From assembly GCA_012845835.1 (NCBI GenBank), contig JABAKD010000003.1, positions 4,143,171 to 4,207,170 on the forward strand: a DNA stretch of 64,000 bases, read 5' to 3'. Below are positions 32,760 through 42,300 of the stretch, piece after piece. The stretch is from Undaria pinnatifida (Eukaryota > Sar > Phaeophyceae > Laminariales > Alariaceae). A program made the translations under genes and the position numbers. Every line of letters begins with the position of its first letter. Positions within the stretch are counted from its first letter, which is position 1. The notes beneath the pieces were generated by a model that was not told where the DNA came from, made no database searches, and saw only the letters and a list, made by a program, of their open reading frames with translations.

Positions 32760-35011
32760 ATGTCGGACGAGGATGAGGTCAGCTATGACTCGGCAACGAG
32801 AGACGTGCTCATCTCCGCGTCGAAGTTGATAGGTCAGTTTTGCTGAACGAAAACCGATGGCGTTGTTTTTCGGAATGAAACGGAACGATTTATCGACTTT
32901 ACTTGGAGTGCAACACCGAACAAAACCCGGGCAATTTGCCAAAAACTGGCGAGTTTCCAAATGTAACAGAATGGATTACCGAAGAAAACCGAATGCAAGG
33001 GTGTCTTCGAGCACAAGTTAATGCATTTTGAACAAAAACACAAATAGATTCGGAGAAAAATCGAATACCTGGTACATTACACGAAGAGTTCAAGTCTCCG
33101 CGTTAAAGATGATAGGTAAGTCGACGACCCTTGAGGAACCAAAAGCGTTTCCAAATGAAATCGAACGAGTTATCGCATTAAACCGAGTGTTTTACCGAAT
33201 AAACCAAAAATGTTTCCGAGAAAGGCCGAATACATTACCGAAAGAGTGCTCGTCTCCGCGTCGAATTTGATAGGTCAGTCGCCGACCGAAACTGAATGCG
33301 TTTCCGAGGAAAACCAAACTATTATCTAATTTAACCGAAGGCATTTCCGAAGAACGCCGAACGACTTACCGAATTTGACGATTTACCTAATTCACCCGAA
33401 GGCATTTCCGAAGAACCCTAATGAAAAGGTGTTTTGAGCAAAGATGAGTGCACTTCCGAAGAAAACCAAATGTGATTGCGAGAAAACCCGAATATGTCTC
33501 CTCGTCGAGGTTCGCAGAACAGTTGCCGACCGATTGCGCTACCGAATAAAACTCGGACGCAATAGCGAAAGAGGATTTCATCTCTCGTCGCAGTGGATAC
33601 CGGTAGTTCATTCGCCAGCCGATTCGGTCACTGTTGTTGATGTTGTTGATGTTGTTGTTGTTGCGGATGTTATTGTTGTATGACTCGGCCACGAGAGAGG
33701 TGCTCGTCCCCGCCTGGAAATTGATAGGTGACGTCAAAAGCCGAAGCCGAACGCGTTTCCGAAGAAAACATGGAACACTTTACCACCCCCCTCACCCCCC
33801 CAACCTCGTCCGACCGTATCTTGAGTCAGGTGTAACATGCGTGGATGTTAACCTGGCTTTCACGAAATGCAAGGCGGGGAACGCTGACCCCGAGGCGTGT
33901 CTCAAGCTAGGCTCGGCGGTCTTGGCTTGCAACAACGGCGTGTGAGTAAAGGGTAGGACTGCGAGTTGGTCGGACTCTACGGCTACAAGTAGTTGGCTGG
34001 ACTTGATGGCTTGTTATCTGTTGCGTGGCAACGTTAGTACGGCAACAACCTGGTATCACGCCAGATAGCACACCATCGCACCCCTGGGCGAACGTGAAAG
34101 CTGGTGTTATCGACAAGCCGGGAGAGTGAACAACACGCCGAGCGACGCGCCTATGGAAGGATCTCGACGAATCATCCCAACGACACCAGTTTGTTGATGT
34201 GGACGCCTCCTCCTTTTTGTACTTCCTTAGTTATGGAGAACATTGGCTCTTGAAGTCCGTCTGATTAAAAAGGAGTGTGTGTTTTCTGCGTGGATGTACT
34301 CTCTCTCGCCCGAGGCGAGAAAAAAATCAAGGAAGAAAGAATATCGAGATACATTATCATGAACCGACTCACAGATCTAGTTGGTGGCTAGCGTTCGCGG
34401 ATGTGCCCTTTGCTGTATTGCTGTCGGGCCACGGCAAAGGAGGATATCTTCAACAGTTTGAGTACCCCCCCCCCCCCTTCCTTCGCACTCTCCCTTGCCC
34501 CTCCCCCCCCTGTTCTTGCCCCCTTCCCCCTCCTCATATTTGCGCCTCCCTTTCGTGTAATATATGAAAGAATCAAACCGAGCGCCCAAACCAATGTTGG
34601 AGGTGTCTCTGTTAGGAGTAGAACTGTGTTCGGTCTCCAAAGGGGTGTGTGGGCAATGGTCAAATGACTAAGGCAAGCAGCAAATGAGTATCCCCCCCCC
34701 CCCCCCCGCCGCCCCCCCTCCCCCCCGAGCGGTGCTCCGCCTCGAAAGGGATGCGTGGCCAATTGTCAAATGACTACATGTAAGGCAGGCAGAAATTGAG
34801 TACCCCCCGCCCGCCCGCCCCGCCCGCCCACCCGCACCCCTCCCTATTTTTTGCCCCCTCCTCCTTAATCCGTAGGCTGCACAAGATAGCCTCGAAGTGC
34901 CCGGACTCGTTCGAGGCCTACCGGAAGTGTCTGAACAAGACACAAATGAACTTCTCGCTGTGTCGAAAGGAAGAGGAGGTTCTTAACACGGAGTTCTACT
35001 CCGAGCCGTAG
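32760..35011 (+). CDS. NDUFA8: NDUFA8-like complex I accessory subunit, 3 exons, 106 residues
   Basis: Exons: 32760-32832, 33830-33941 and 34876-35011 (stop TAG 35009-35011). Donors G|GTCAGT and T|GTGAGT, acceptors TCAG and GTAG; phases 1 and 2 match at both joins. The product has twin CX9C pairs: C28-C38 with C48-C58, and C70-C80 followed by C91. The order is N-terminal ISASKLIG, then NLAFTKCK.., DPEACL.., KCPDSFEAYRKC and LCRKEEE. This agrees with NDUFA8 of plants and animals, a subunit of the membrane arm of mitochondrial NADH dehydrogenase. The family folds in the intermembrane space through Mia40-dependent disulfides (known). Length equals the plant type, without the animal C-terminal extension. 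Odd point: the last family cysteine is missing (E101 where a CX9C partner of C91 would be). The start codon has an ACCATGT context and is the first ATG of the exon. Confidence 0.85.
33094..33728 (+). repeat. Decayed copies of exon 1 end plus donor inside NDUFA8 intron 1
   Basis: The exon-1 tail and donor (GTCTCCGCGT..A...GATAGGT) recur at about 33094-33117, 33246-33273 and 33692-33731, with a weaker trace near 33497. The last copy extends back to 33679 and still reads DSATREVLVPAWKLIG. Between them runs a 'CCGAAGAAAACCGAATG' array. The true exon 1 copy is at 32784-32836. Confidence 0.75.
34440..34584. other. Intron 2 C-rich segment
   Basis: C-run at 34466-34478 preceded by TTGAGTA, another family N tail, then C/T-rich DNA. 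Confidence 0.5.
34585..34810 (+). mobile_element. Two 5'-truncated family N (LINE 3' end) copies in NDUFA8 intron 2
   Basis: 34585-34710 matches 208-318 (GTTGGAGGTGTCTCT, GGTCAAATGACTAAGGCA, GAGTA then a C-run). 34728-34810 repeats the distal half (CGGTGCTCCGCCTCGAAAGG, GGATGCGTGGCCAATTGTCA). Each ends in a C-rich tail, the second feeding into the C/T tract before the acceptor at 34875. Confidence 0.75.
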
Positions 35012-35043
35012 GGAAAGCCTTGGGGGAGGCGGGGAGATAGGAT

Positions 35044-35101
35044 GTTCTTGACGGGGAGTTCTACTCTGAGCCGTTGGGAAACCCCGCGGGGGGGGGGGGG
35101 G
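35044..35101 (+). repeat. Tandem duplicate of the NDUFA8 last-exon end
   Basis: 'GTTCTTGACGGGGAGTTCTA' then CTCTGAGCCGTTGGGAAA repeats 34980-35017 with period 64. The stop TAG is TTG here. It lies after the stop, so it is 3' UTR or flank. A G-run of about 18 follows at 35089-35106. Confidence 0.8.
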
Positions 35102-35107
35102 GGGGCA

Positions 35108-36344
35108 TCTGAACCCCTTTAGACCTGCACCCACGTTTTTGAAGGTACACTATTTGAAATTAGTGTGGGAGCAGTTTTCCAGTTCTGAAGCGGAGGTTGT
35201 AGGGGTTATTAAATTTTTGCCTATTGTAAGGCAAAAGCTTTGACGATCGCCGCAAATAACCAGGAGGGACGCTGGTGACGGTGGGAGAGCGCGGGGGGGG
35301 GAGACGTGGGCTACTGTTGTTCTCAGTATTTCGCTCCACATCGGCAAGATGGCGTTGTGCTTCGGCCAGCCTTGCGTCAAGGGGTGCTCATTTCATGCAC
35401 AGCGCTAGTCTTGAAACCGTTGACCCTCGCATCCCGACAATGCCGGGACGGAGGGTGGGTGGTACGGGATCGTAGTATTCGACGCGTGCTGGGTCCCTCA
35501 CTCGGTTCTCGCATGACGGCTTTCGCTCGGTTCCTGTAAGCTTTAGGCTAGGGCGTGTGGTAAGGATGAACGGTTCTGTCATTCTGTGTATCCTGCGGAT
35601 TGTTCGGTTTTCGTTCGTTTATTGTTGGCGTGGTTGGCAGGGGGGGGGGGGGGGGGGGGGGGGGCGAGGCGTGTGAGTTCGCCGAAAAAATGTGGGAAGC
35701 CGTTGGTGTTGGTGTTGTCACATTAGGATTATGCTTGCCATCCGACAAGGCCCAGCGCGAGTGCCAATCGCACAACATGACAAATGAAACATAATTTGAA
35801 AACCACAGCAAATCACACACAACGCAAAAGACCCAAACCGATTTTTGATGGAGAAAAAGCGCCCTGAAACCAACACGCCTCTGTATTTCACCCCTCGTGC
35901 GTTCAGCCACCGCCATGGTCTAGTCCGCGTGGTCACATGACAGACTACAAGAGGGAACATATGCTTCATGGATGATAGGTCGAGGCTTTTGTTAGTTTTG
36001 CAGAGAATCGGAGGCTGTCCTTGAACGAACGCGTTTCGGGGTCAGGGGCTGATGATCGCTCCATGGGGAAGACGAATGACGCACATATCGGCCACGTCAG
36101 ATCCGTATTGATCTACAGTCAATTAATTGTCCTATTATGCATGCAGTGGGTACACACCCCTCCACGCACCCCGCCCCCCGAAAACACATGAGGGGCATCT
36201 CATGTCTCCAACGAGACGGGGTGGGGCGTACCCAGGTGGCGGGGCAAGGAGACGTCTACCGACAGTATTCGTGCTGTTGCTGCTGACGATGGGCAGGGAT
36301 CTAATAACTTCAGCCGACTGCAGGTACACTACTACTTAAGTCTG
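35108..36344. other. Intergenic, degenerate pB-A and G-run
   Basis: 35112-35215 is a strongly diverged pB-A (GAACCCCTTTAGACCTGCAC, TTCCAGTTCTGAAG, GGGGTTATT). 35641-35664 is a G-run. Open frames near 35275-35540 are not recognised. Confidence 0.45.
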
Positions 36345-37455
36345 CTGTTGTTTAGGGCTGTGAGTTGGCTGGAGTTTCCGCCTAGTTATTAGTTGGCTGG
36401 CGAAGCCAGCCAACTAACTAACTTTAGTTGACTAGTTGGCTGGCTTCGCCAGCCAACTAGTCGACTAAAGTTAGGCGAGGGAAGCGAGCCAAAAAAGCCC
36501 CCCCCGGCCGAGGGGGCCCCGCTGGAGGCGCCCCCGGAGGGCCCGCCGGAGGCGCCTCCGGAGGATCCCGCTGAAGGCGCCGCCGGAGGCAAAAATTACG
36601 CTATTTGCCTTCATTTTACACACAAGAAGCATGATAAATGGGCCAAGTTTATCTCTGGTTTAGATCACGAAACAGGTATATTTCTAAAATTCGTCTCAGT
36701 TTGTCGGATATTAAAGAGATGCCATAATAAACGTATATGGTACATACGTACATACTCGCGCAGCAGGCAGTAGCACATCACCAGTACAAACTAAAAATAG
36801 GACACAAAATAGCCTGGGATCGACACACAGCTCAGGGCGAGCATCGCTCAAACACCCGAGCCAGAGGTGCTCATCATCCAGTTGACACACTCATGAGAGA
36901 GACATACTTGTATTATTACATTAATAAATAGCACGTTGGGACAAAGTCCCGCCATCACAGTTGACCGTATGAACCACAAGACCAGAGTTCTACCTTTTAC
37001 CTTTTACCTTTTACTGTATACTGTACTCGTACAAAGATGCAGAACCCGGCAAATAATCTCGCATGAAAGTGTGGATCCCTGTCCCCGTTTTCCGCCCCCT
37101 CCCCTCATGGTCATACGCTTACGGCCGTGCACGCCATGAGTACACCCCCCTTGAACCGAACCAAAGCGCAACACGTGCAAACTTCAACAGAAGAAACCAC
37201 ACGAGCTTCGAGAAAACACTAAGACACAAGGCAGAGAAACACCAAAACGGCGGACAGTTCGTGCTGGTACGCTGGTACTGCTTGGGGACGCCGAGAACTA
37301 CGCACCCCGTACCAAACAAGCCTTCCTACAAGCAAGGAAACCCAAAACCCAAAAATAGTTGGATAGTTGGCACCGCCGCAACTAACTAACTAAACTAGCC
37401 AGCTAATAACTAGCTGGCAACTAATAGTCAGCCAACTCACAGCCCTACTGTTGTT
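36345..37455. mobile_element. hAT-like non-autonomous transposon with exact 8-bp target duplication
   Basis: Target duplication CTGTTGTT at 36345-36352 and 37448-37455. The element (36353-37447, 1095 bp) starts TAGGGCTGTGAGTTGGCTG and ends with its exact reverse complement (37429-37447). An 8-bp duplication and a TAGGG-type end are hallmarks of the hAT superfamily (known). Near both ends are many copies of GTTGGCTGGC/TAGTTGGC in both orientations, as expected of hAT subterminal transposase-binding repeats. The interior carries a GC-rich block (36495-36590), AT-rich filler and a triple ACCTTTT (36996-37015), but no transposase. Perfect ends and duplication suggest a fairly recent insertion. 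Confidence 0.85.
36389..36472. repeat. Two adjacent perfect hairpins in the hAT left arm
   Basis: 36389-36417: 13-bp stem TTAGTTGGCTGGC with loop GAA. 36420-36472: 25-bp stem with one mismatch (starts AACTTTAGT, ends at GGCTGGC) with loop TTC. Both are built from the subterminal TAGTTGGCTGGC word. Confidence 0.9.
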
Positions 37456-37539
37456 GGTTTTATGGCGCTACCTACTATCAACAATAGCCTGCTTAGACAT
37501 GTATCATTAAACAGAGTGACGCCGAAAAGTTAAAGATTT

Positions 37540-37650
37540 GTTCACCGTCGCCGTGAGGTGTTCGGCGAGTCGCATGAAGACGGGGAGTTGCATCCTACGT
37601 TGAACCTTTGTGAGGCGGACTTCCGCACCTTGTGTGCGTACTTTTTCTCA
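37540..37650 (+). repeat. Family L repeat, copy 2
   Basis: CGCCGTGAGGTGTTCGGCGA, GTCGCATGAAGACGGGGAGT and GAGGCGGACTTCCGCACCTT match copies 1 and 3. The CGCCG/CGGCG stem is kept. Confidence 0.65.
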
Positions 37651-37657
37651 GGGATAT

Positions 37658-38385
37658 ACATTACGCATTACGGGTAATTACGGGTAATGTGGATGGGCCG
37701 TGCGTAATGTGGATATTCCGCGGTAATGTTCCGTATTTCTACGGTGCCTCCACGCCCCCCCCCCATATCCCCCCCCCCCCCCGCCAAGAACCCCCCCAAG
37801 AACTCAAAAAACAGCAGCACGCAGAACAGCACACACAGCAGCGCACCATAACAGCAGACACCACAACACCACAACACCACAACAGCAGACCACGACATGA
37901 ACATGAGCGTTAGCAACGAGCCCGATGGTCTCGAGGGTCGGCAAGGCCTCCTGTCTCTTGTGCTACTTGGTTTAGAAGGTTGAAGTTTGAAGCAGCTGGG
38001 TTGAGGTTTGATCGCTCCGAGTAAGGACATGGAGAATGGAGAATGAGCATGATCTTTTTTCTTTTTGACTTTTCTGAAGTCTGTACTCTGCGCTATGTAC
38101 CATACAACATACAACATACAACATGCTCTCCAACGGTTGCTGCAGGGCTGCAGCTGTGGCGGTAGGGTATCATACATCAAACATACAAACATACTACCAG
38201 ACACCACATCTCGGCGAGAACGCGAAGCAAGAGAGCAAATGCTACGTACGGAACCCCTGGGTACAGGGTAACACAACTATACATGGAACCCCCGGGGATG
38301 GGGGGCTTTTATCCCCGCACGGTAGCCGTAATTACGCGTGCGTAATGTCAATCCCCGATTTGCCGTAATTACGGGTGCGTAATGT
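37658..38385. mobile_element. Possible foldback element with ACATTACGCA ends
   Basis: Ends ACATTACGCA and TGCGTAATGT are exact inverses. Next to each are further GTAATTACGGG words in opposite orientation. The interior has C-runs (37757-37782), CACAACAC repeats and no gene. No target duplication was found, so the call is tentative. Confidence 0.4.
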
Positions 38386-40244
38386 GTTCAATCTGAAGTT
38401 ATGTACATCCCTGCTTTTTCTTGCGTGTGGATGACAGCTTCGAATAATGCATTACAGTAGGTTATTGGTTTTTTTTTCCTGGTGCGACCTTGCAGAGACA
38501 GCAATTAATTGAGATACTATGGAACGAGCGGGGGGGGGGGGGGGCGTCAGGCTCTGGTGTACTTATCCTTCCGTTGTGCATATCATCTGATGTGCATCCT
38601 CCTACTGTTGGTTGGGAACGACCCCGACAAAGTAATATACACGGGGCGAGCACACCAGCAACAACAACCAACGTGGCCCAATCTAAAGTTGTTCTCCACG
38701 TTGTGAGTCTAGACACCGGAGTGAGCGGGTTATTTTTATCCATCCGTCCGTGCACCAGGTAGGTGCCACTATTTAATACTACGAGGTATAACTACTGCCG
38801 TTTTGCAAGCAATGTGCGAATATGATACAAGCGTGTCGATCCGCGACAAGATCCAAGATCCGTCAACCGTCAACAGCCAAAACGACCAATAGGTTTCCAA
38901 GAACGGTTGGCGTTTCTTGAAAGGGTTCCGGGTTTTTCGATGGTACGTAAAGTTTTTTTTTGCGGGCAGTGCCGGAGCCAACCAAGATTTCAATGCCACC
39001 ATCGTCGCTGGGCATACCTTGACCTGCTGATCCGGTAGCGTGGTTCTTTTTCTGTGCTGCCGCTTCATTGCTGTGTGTGAGCTCTGTGGTTTCTGGTGCT
39101 ATACAGCCTGCGAGGTCAGCTGGGAGTGAGCAAGGCACACCAAGCCAGAGAGGTAAGGACTTCAAATTTTCCCGAACCTTGCCGACTCATGGCAAGGAAA
39201 CCAATAAAATATCTAATATAAAGTATCACAAAACCGAGAAATGTGTGACCAAAAACTCACGGTTAAGCGAGAAAAAATCTTGGATAAAGTATACCATGGT
39301 ATGCATATATAACATGTGCCACTTGTCACTTGTGCGAGCGAAACAACAGCATCACCTCTTGTCTCAACCGAAGAATTCTCAAGCAATTCCGACACGTTCT
39401 CCCAACAAGTACCCTGGGGGTCTCTAAAGGCCACGAAGACTGCATCCTTTGGGACGGACAGCCAGTACAGTACGTAAAGATGAGCGCTACTGCTAGGTCC
39501 TTGTCCCGGTGGGGGTGCTCTGCCCAAACCCTTGGATCCCGCCTTCGTGATACGCTGACTCGATCATGGTTGTTCCAGGACGTTGCGCTGGAACTGGGAA
39601 AAACAAATGGGGAAATGATTTACCATTTGGTACGAGTACCAGGTACAGCAGTATCGGCACCCGGCCCCAGCTGTTATGCTAGGGTGTATCGGTACTCCAC
39701 GACATACTGGAGTCTAGCCTACAGTCTACTATTAATACTACAGCAGCACACAATTTCATCAGGTCCCATTTCGGGTCATCTTGCATGCGACTCGTACATT
39801 AGAGTACCAGCCCTGCACCTCGTCATGATGACCCGCGGGCTACATCTCTTATTTGAAGACAGGGCAAGATGAGCGTTGCAGTGCTGTATGACAAGCCGCC
39901 GCCAAAGTTATCATTTTCGAGGATATCTCTCGCTGGGTTCTTGTGAGGATCTTTGGCATGAGAGGGCTGGGTGGTACCTCCGGTACAGCAGCGCAGGTCT
40001 CTACTCTTGATGTTACGATCATGCCATCTGTACACTGAGCTGTTGTAACGTCTTCGTACATATGGCAGCGTTGTAGCGGCTGCAGCAGCTGCAGTAGCAG
40101 CAACTACTTGCTGTTGTGTTGGTGCAGGGCTCTTCATGTCTTACGAGCAGCGCTTACAGTCGTAGTGACCTTTGCCTTGGCCCCTGTGTCAATTCGTCAA
40201 TACAAGTATGCCAGGTTCTTGTTGTGGTTGTACAGGTTTACAAC
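38386..40244. other. Intergenic, no gene supported
   Basis: G-run at 38530-38544. Frames of up to 180 codons (39330-39872) show no domain and no splice logic that I could connect. 40085-40110 is a CTGCAG-rich patch. Confidence 0.4.
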
Positions 40245-40327
40245 AAAGATGCCGATTGAAGGTTTAGTTTTGTCCCGTCAAGGCCTCTCTAGACGTACCG
40301 TTAGGCTGTCCGCCAACCGACATCTTT
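40245..40327. mobile_element. TIR-I element, minimal 83-bp copy
   Basis: AAAGATGCCGATTGAAGG at the left and CCGCCAACCGACATCTTT at the right. The interior TTTAGTTTTGTCCCGTCAAG and GCCTCTCTAGACGTA equals one internal unit of 31636-31890. Confidence 0.8.
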
Positions 40328-40487
40328 GGTATAGAACAGCGGCAGGTCATAGTAAAAAGTGGTTACCTCGAACCCTAACTATTAATACATCAACACCATC
40401 TAAGGTTTGTTTGGGTCAGGGTTCAAACCTCAGTGTTGCGATATACATATCCAGAGACACCAACTGCGAGAGCGCTCTATGGCATGG

Positions 40488-40577
40488 TTAACCCCTTTAC
40501 AACTGGAAACCCGTTTTGGGGGACAAAATTACTTGGCTTCAGTATAGGGAGGGGTTCGGGGGCTCTAGAAGGGTTAA
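40488..40577 (+). mobile_element. pB-A element, intact 90 bp with TTAA on both sides
   Basis: TTAACCCCTTTACAACTGGA start and TAGAAGGGTTAA end. Almost identical to 63488-63577. From 40328 to 40487 nothing is recognised. Confidence 0.9.
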
Positions 40578-40864
40578 GAACAACTTTCGGGTTAAGACCA
40601 ATTTTCGACGCGAGTCGACGAGGGAAGAAAGTGCTCGAGTCTTCTCGCGATCAAAAGTGAGGCGCGTACCGCAGTGGGAAGGGGGGATAAGAGCCTGCTC
40701 AGTGATGCGGGGTGTGAGTTATACGTCTACGACTTCGAAGCATTAATAGAGAGGGACAAGGAAACGGAAAAAGTTCGAAGATACTGGATGGGATGAAAAA
40801 TGTACCAGTAACCTTGTATGTACAAAAAAATGTATATACAATACTCGCACCTCAAGGGAAACAA
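40578..40864. other. Intergenic, nothing recognised
   Basis: Short purine-rich DNA; no gene. Confidence 0.45.
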
Positions 40865-40975
40865 GATGAAATTCGACACACGACGCTTATAAAAATACGT
40901 GGACGTGTGGTGAGCTTAAGCTTTATTTTTCCCCATCCGCCGGAGGATAGAAAAAGAAGAAAAAAAAAAAAAATG
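40865..40975 (+). mobile_element. Family H 3' end, short copy
   Basis: Only the last 110 bp: CGACACACGACGCTTATAAA, CGTGGACGTGTGGTGAGCTT, CCCATCCGCCGGAGGATAG and an A-rich tail. Confidence 0.75.
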
Positions 40976-41225
40976 GACGTACGAAGCGAAAACGAAAGGA
41001 AGGAACGCAGCGGGGCAGAGAAAACGGAAGGGGTGCCCACGGGTGGGGTAATATATTGTCACCTTGCCGTCTAAGCCCACTTTCTTGTTTTACCACCATT
41101 CAACACGAGCACAGGCTACTTTTGGCTGGTTTATGGGAGTTTATTATTTAGTACCAGGTAGTATTAACATACCGTACGGGGTTTAGTTAGGACACCCGAC
41201 CCTGAGGACTACTGTTTCTCTTATA

Positions 41226-41450
41226 TTACGTAGTAACTGCCGGGGTAGTAACGAGGACCACTGATAGGGACAGCTCACGCTATACCTACAATGGGATCCG
41301 AAGAGTACGCCAGCTAGCGTTGGGCTGCGAAAGCAACTGAGTTAAATCGACACACGACGCGTATGAAAATACGTGGAAGTGTGGTGAGCTCAAGCTTTAT
41401 TTTTCCCCATCCGCCAGAGGATGAAAAGAAAAAAGAGGAAGAAAAAAACA
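41226..41450 (+). mobile_element. Family H 3' end, medium copy
   Basis: Begins inside the 65-codon frame (GVVTRTTDRDSSRYTYNGIR) and keeps it to the same TGA (41338-41340), then the 3' part and A-rich tail. 5' truncation differs from the other copies. 40976-41225 shows nothing. Confidence 0.75.
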
Positions 41451-41631
41451 AAATGTGCGAAAACGACCCTCATTTTTTCTAACCGAAGTTCTTGAGGTAG
41501 TTTATCAGACACTCTACGTAATTATTAATGAGGGCTCTAATTACTAATTACCCCCTCACGAGGTCGCAACCTCCTGTATAACATCCCAGATATTTGTTTG
41601 TGGCTCGTATTTTATATTCGTAGAAATATTC

Positions 41632-41735
41632 TAAGGACGTCAGCTGTGAGTTCGACGAATTTAGGGTTGATACTCATCTTTGCAAGCTGCGTTGTTGGTA
41701 CTTGTAGTATACTATCTGGGCGGGTGAGTTTTTTC
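41632..41735 (+). repeat. Family G dispersed repeat, copy 5
   Basis: Nearly the same as 2815-2930: GGACGTCAGCTGTGAGTTCG, CTCATCTTTGCAAGCTGCGT, TGTTGGTACTTGTAGTATAC. Confidence 0.7.
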
Positions 41736-42119
41736 ACTTAATGGGACGGGTTCTGTTATTTGTTTTTTTTATTTTTGTTTTTTCTCGTATCTCCGTGCAT
41801 GCGTGCAACAGCAGCAGTGTTGTATACCCACGTTTGTTCTGTGTTTCTTGTGAGAGGACAGAGACGAAAGCAACGTCACGTGCAGTGTTCAACTTCGCGC
41901 AAGCACTTTTGTGGGACCTTGTACACGGCAGACAGATACCAGGTACCAGGGGACATATGAGTAGACCATTTCGCAAGTGATGACGGATTGTTGCGGGTTG
42001 CTCTTGTGTTTCACAGCTCGTATTTCTGCTGGCGCAGCTTTTTGCCTGCGCACCACGGTTCTTGTGCGCCCGCGTATCACACAAAGACCTGCCGGGCGGA
42101 GTCTGTCCAATTTTCCAGC
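41736..42119. other. Intergenic, nothing recognised
   Basis: No window family and no protein-like frame. Confidence 0.45.
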
Positions 42120-42234
42120 ACACCAACATTGAGTATTTCCAGGCCCATCGGCCTATTCGTAGTATTTCCAGGCCAATCCACCTAGACTAATTCCAGGGCC
42201 ATCTGCCTAGACTACTTCCACGCATACCGACCTT
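42120..42234 (+). repeat. Family O minisatellite, array 1
   Basis: Four units of about 28 bp: 'AGTATTTCCAGGCC.AT..GCCT'. Related arrays lie at 43525 and 44970. Confidence 0.75.
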
Positions 42235-42300
42235 GTTGTTGTTGTTGTTGTTTGTCTCACATTAACTCTTGTCAAAAATCTAGAGTCCGTGGTCACACAA
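42235..42300 (-). mobile_element. Family E fragment with short (AAC)n tail
   Basis: TTGTTG run, TCTCACATTAACTC and GAGTCCGTGGTCACA: the tail border and core of family E only. Confidence 0.6.

Noticed and set aside
39330-39872. 180-codon plus frame and overlapping minus frame
   Set aside because: No recognisable motif, both strands open, and no promoter or splice evidence.
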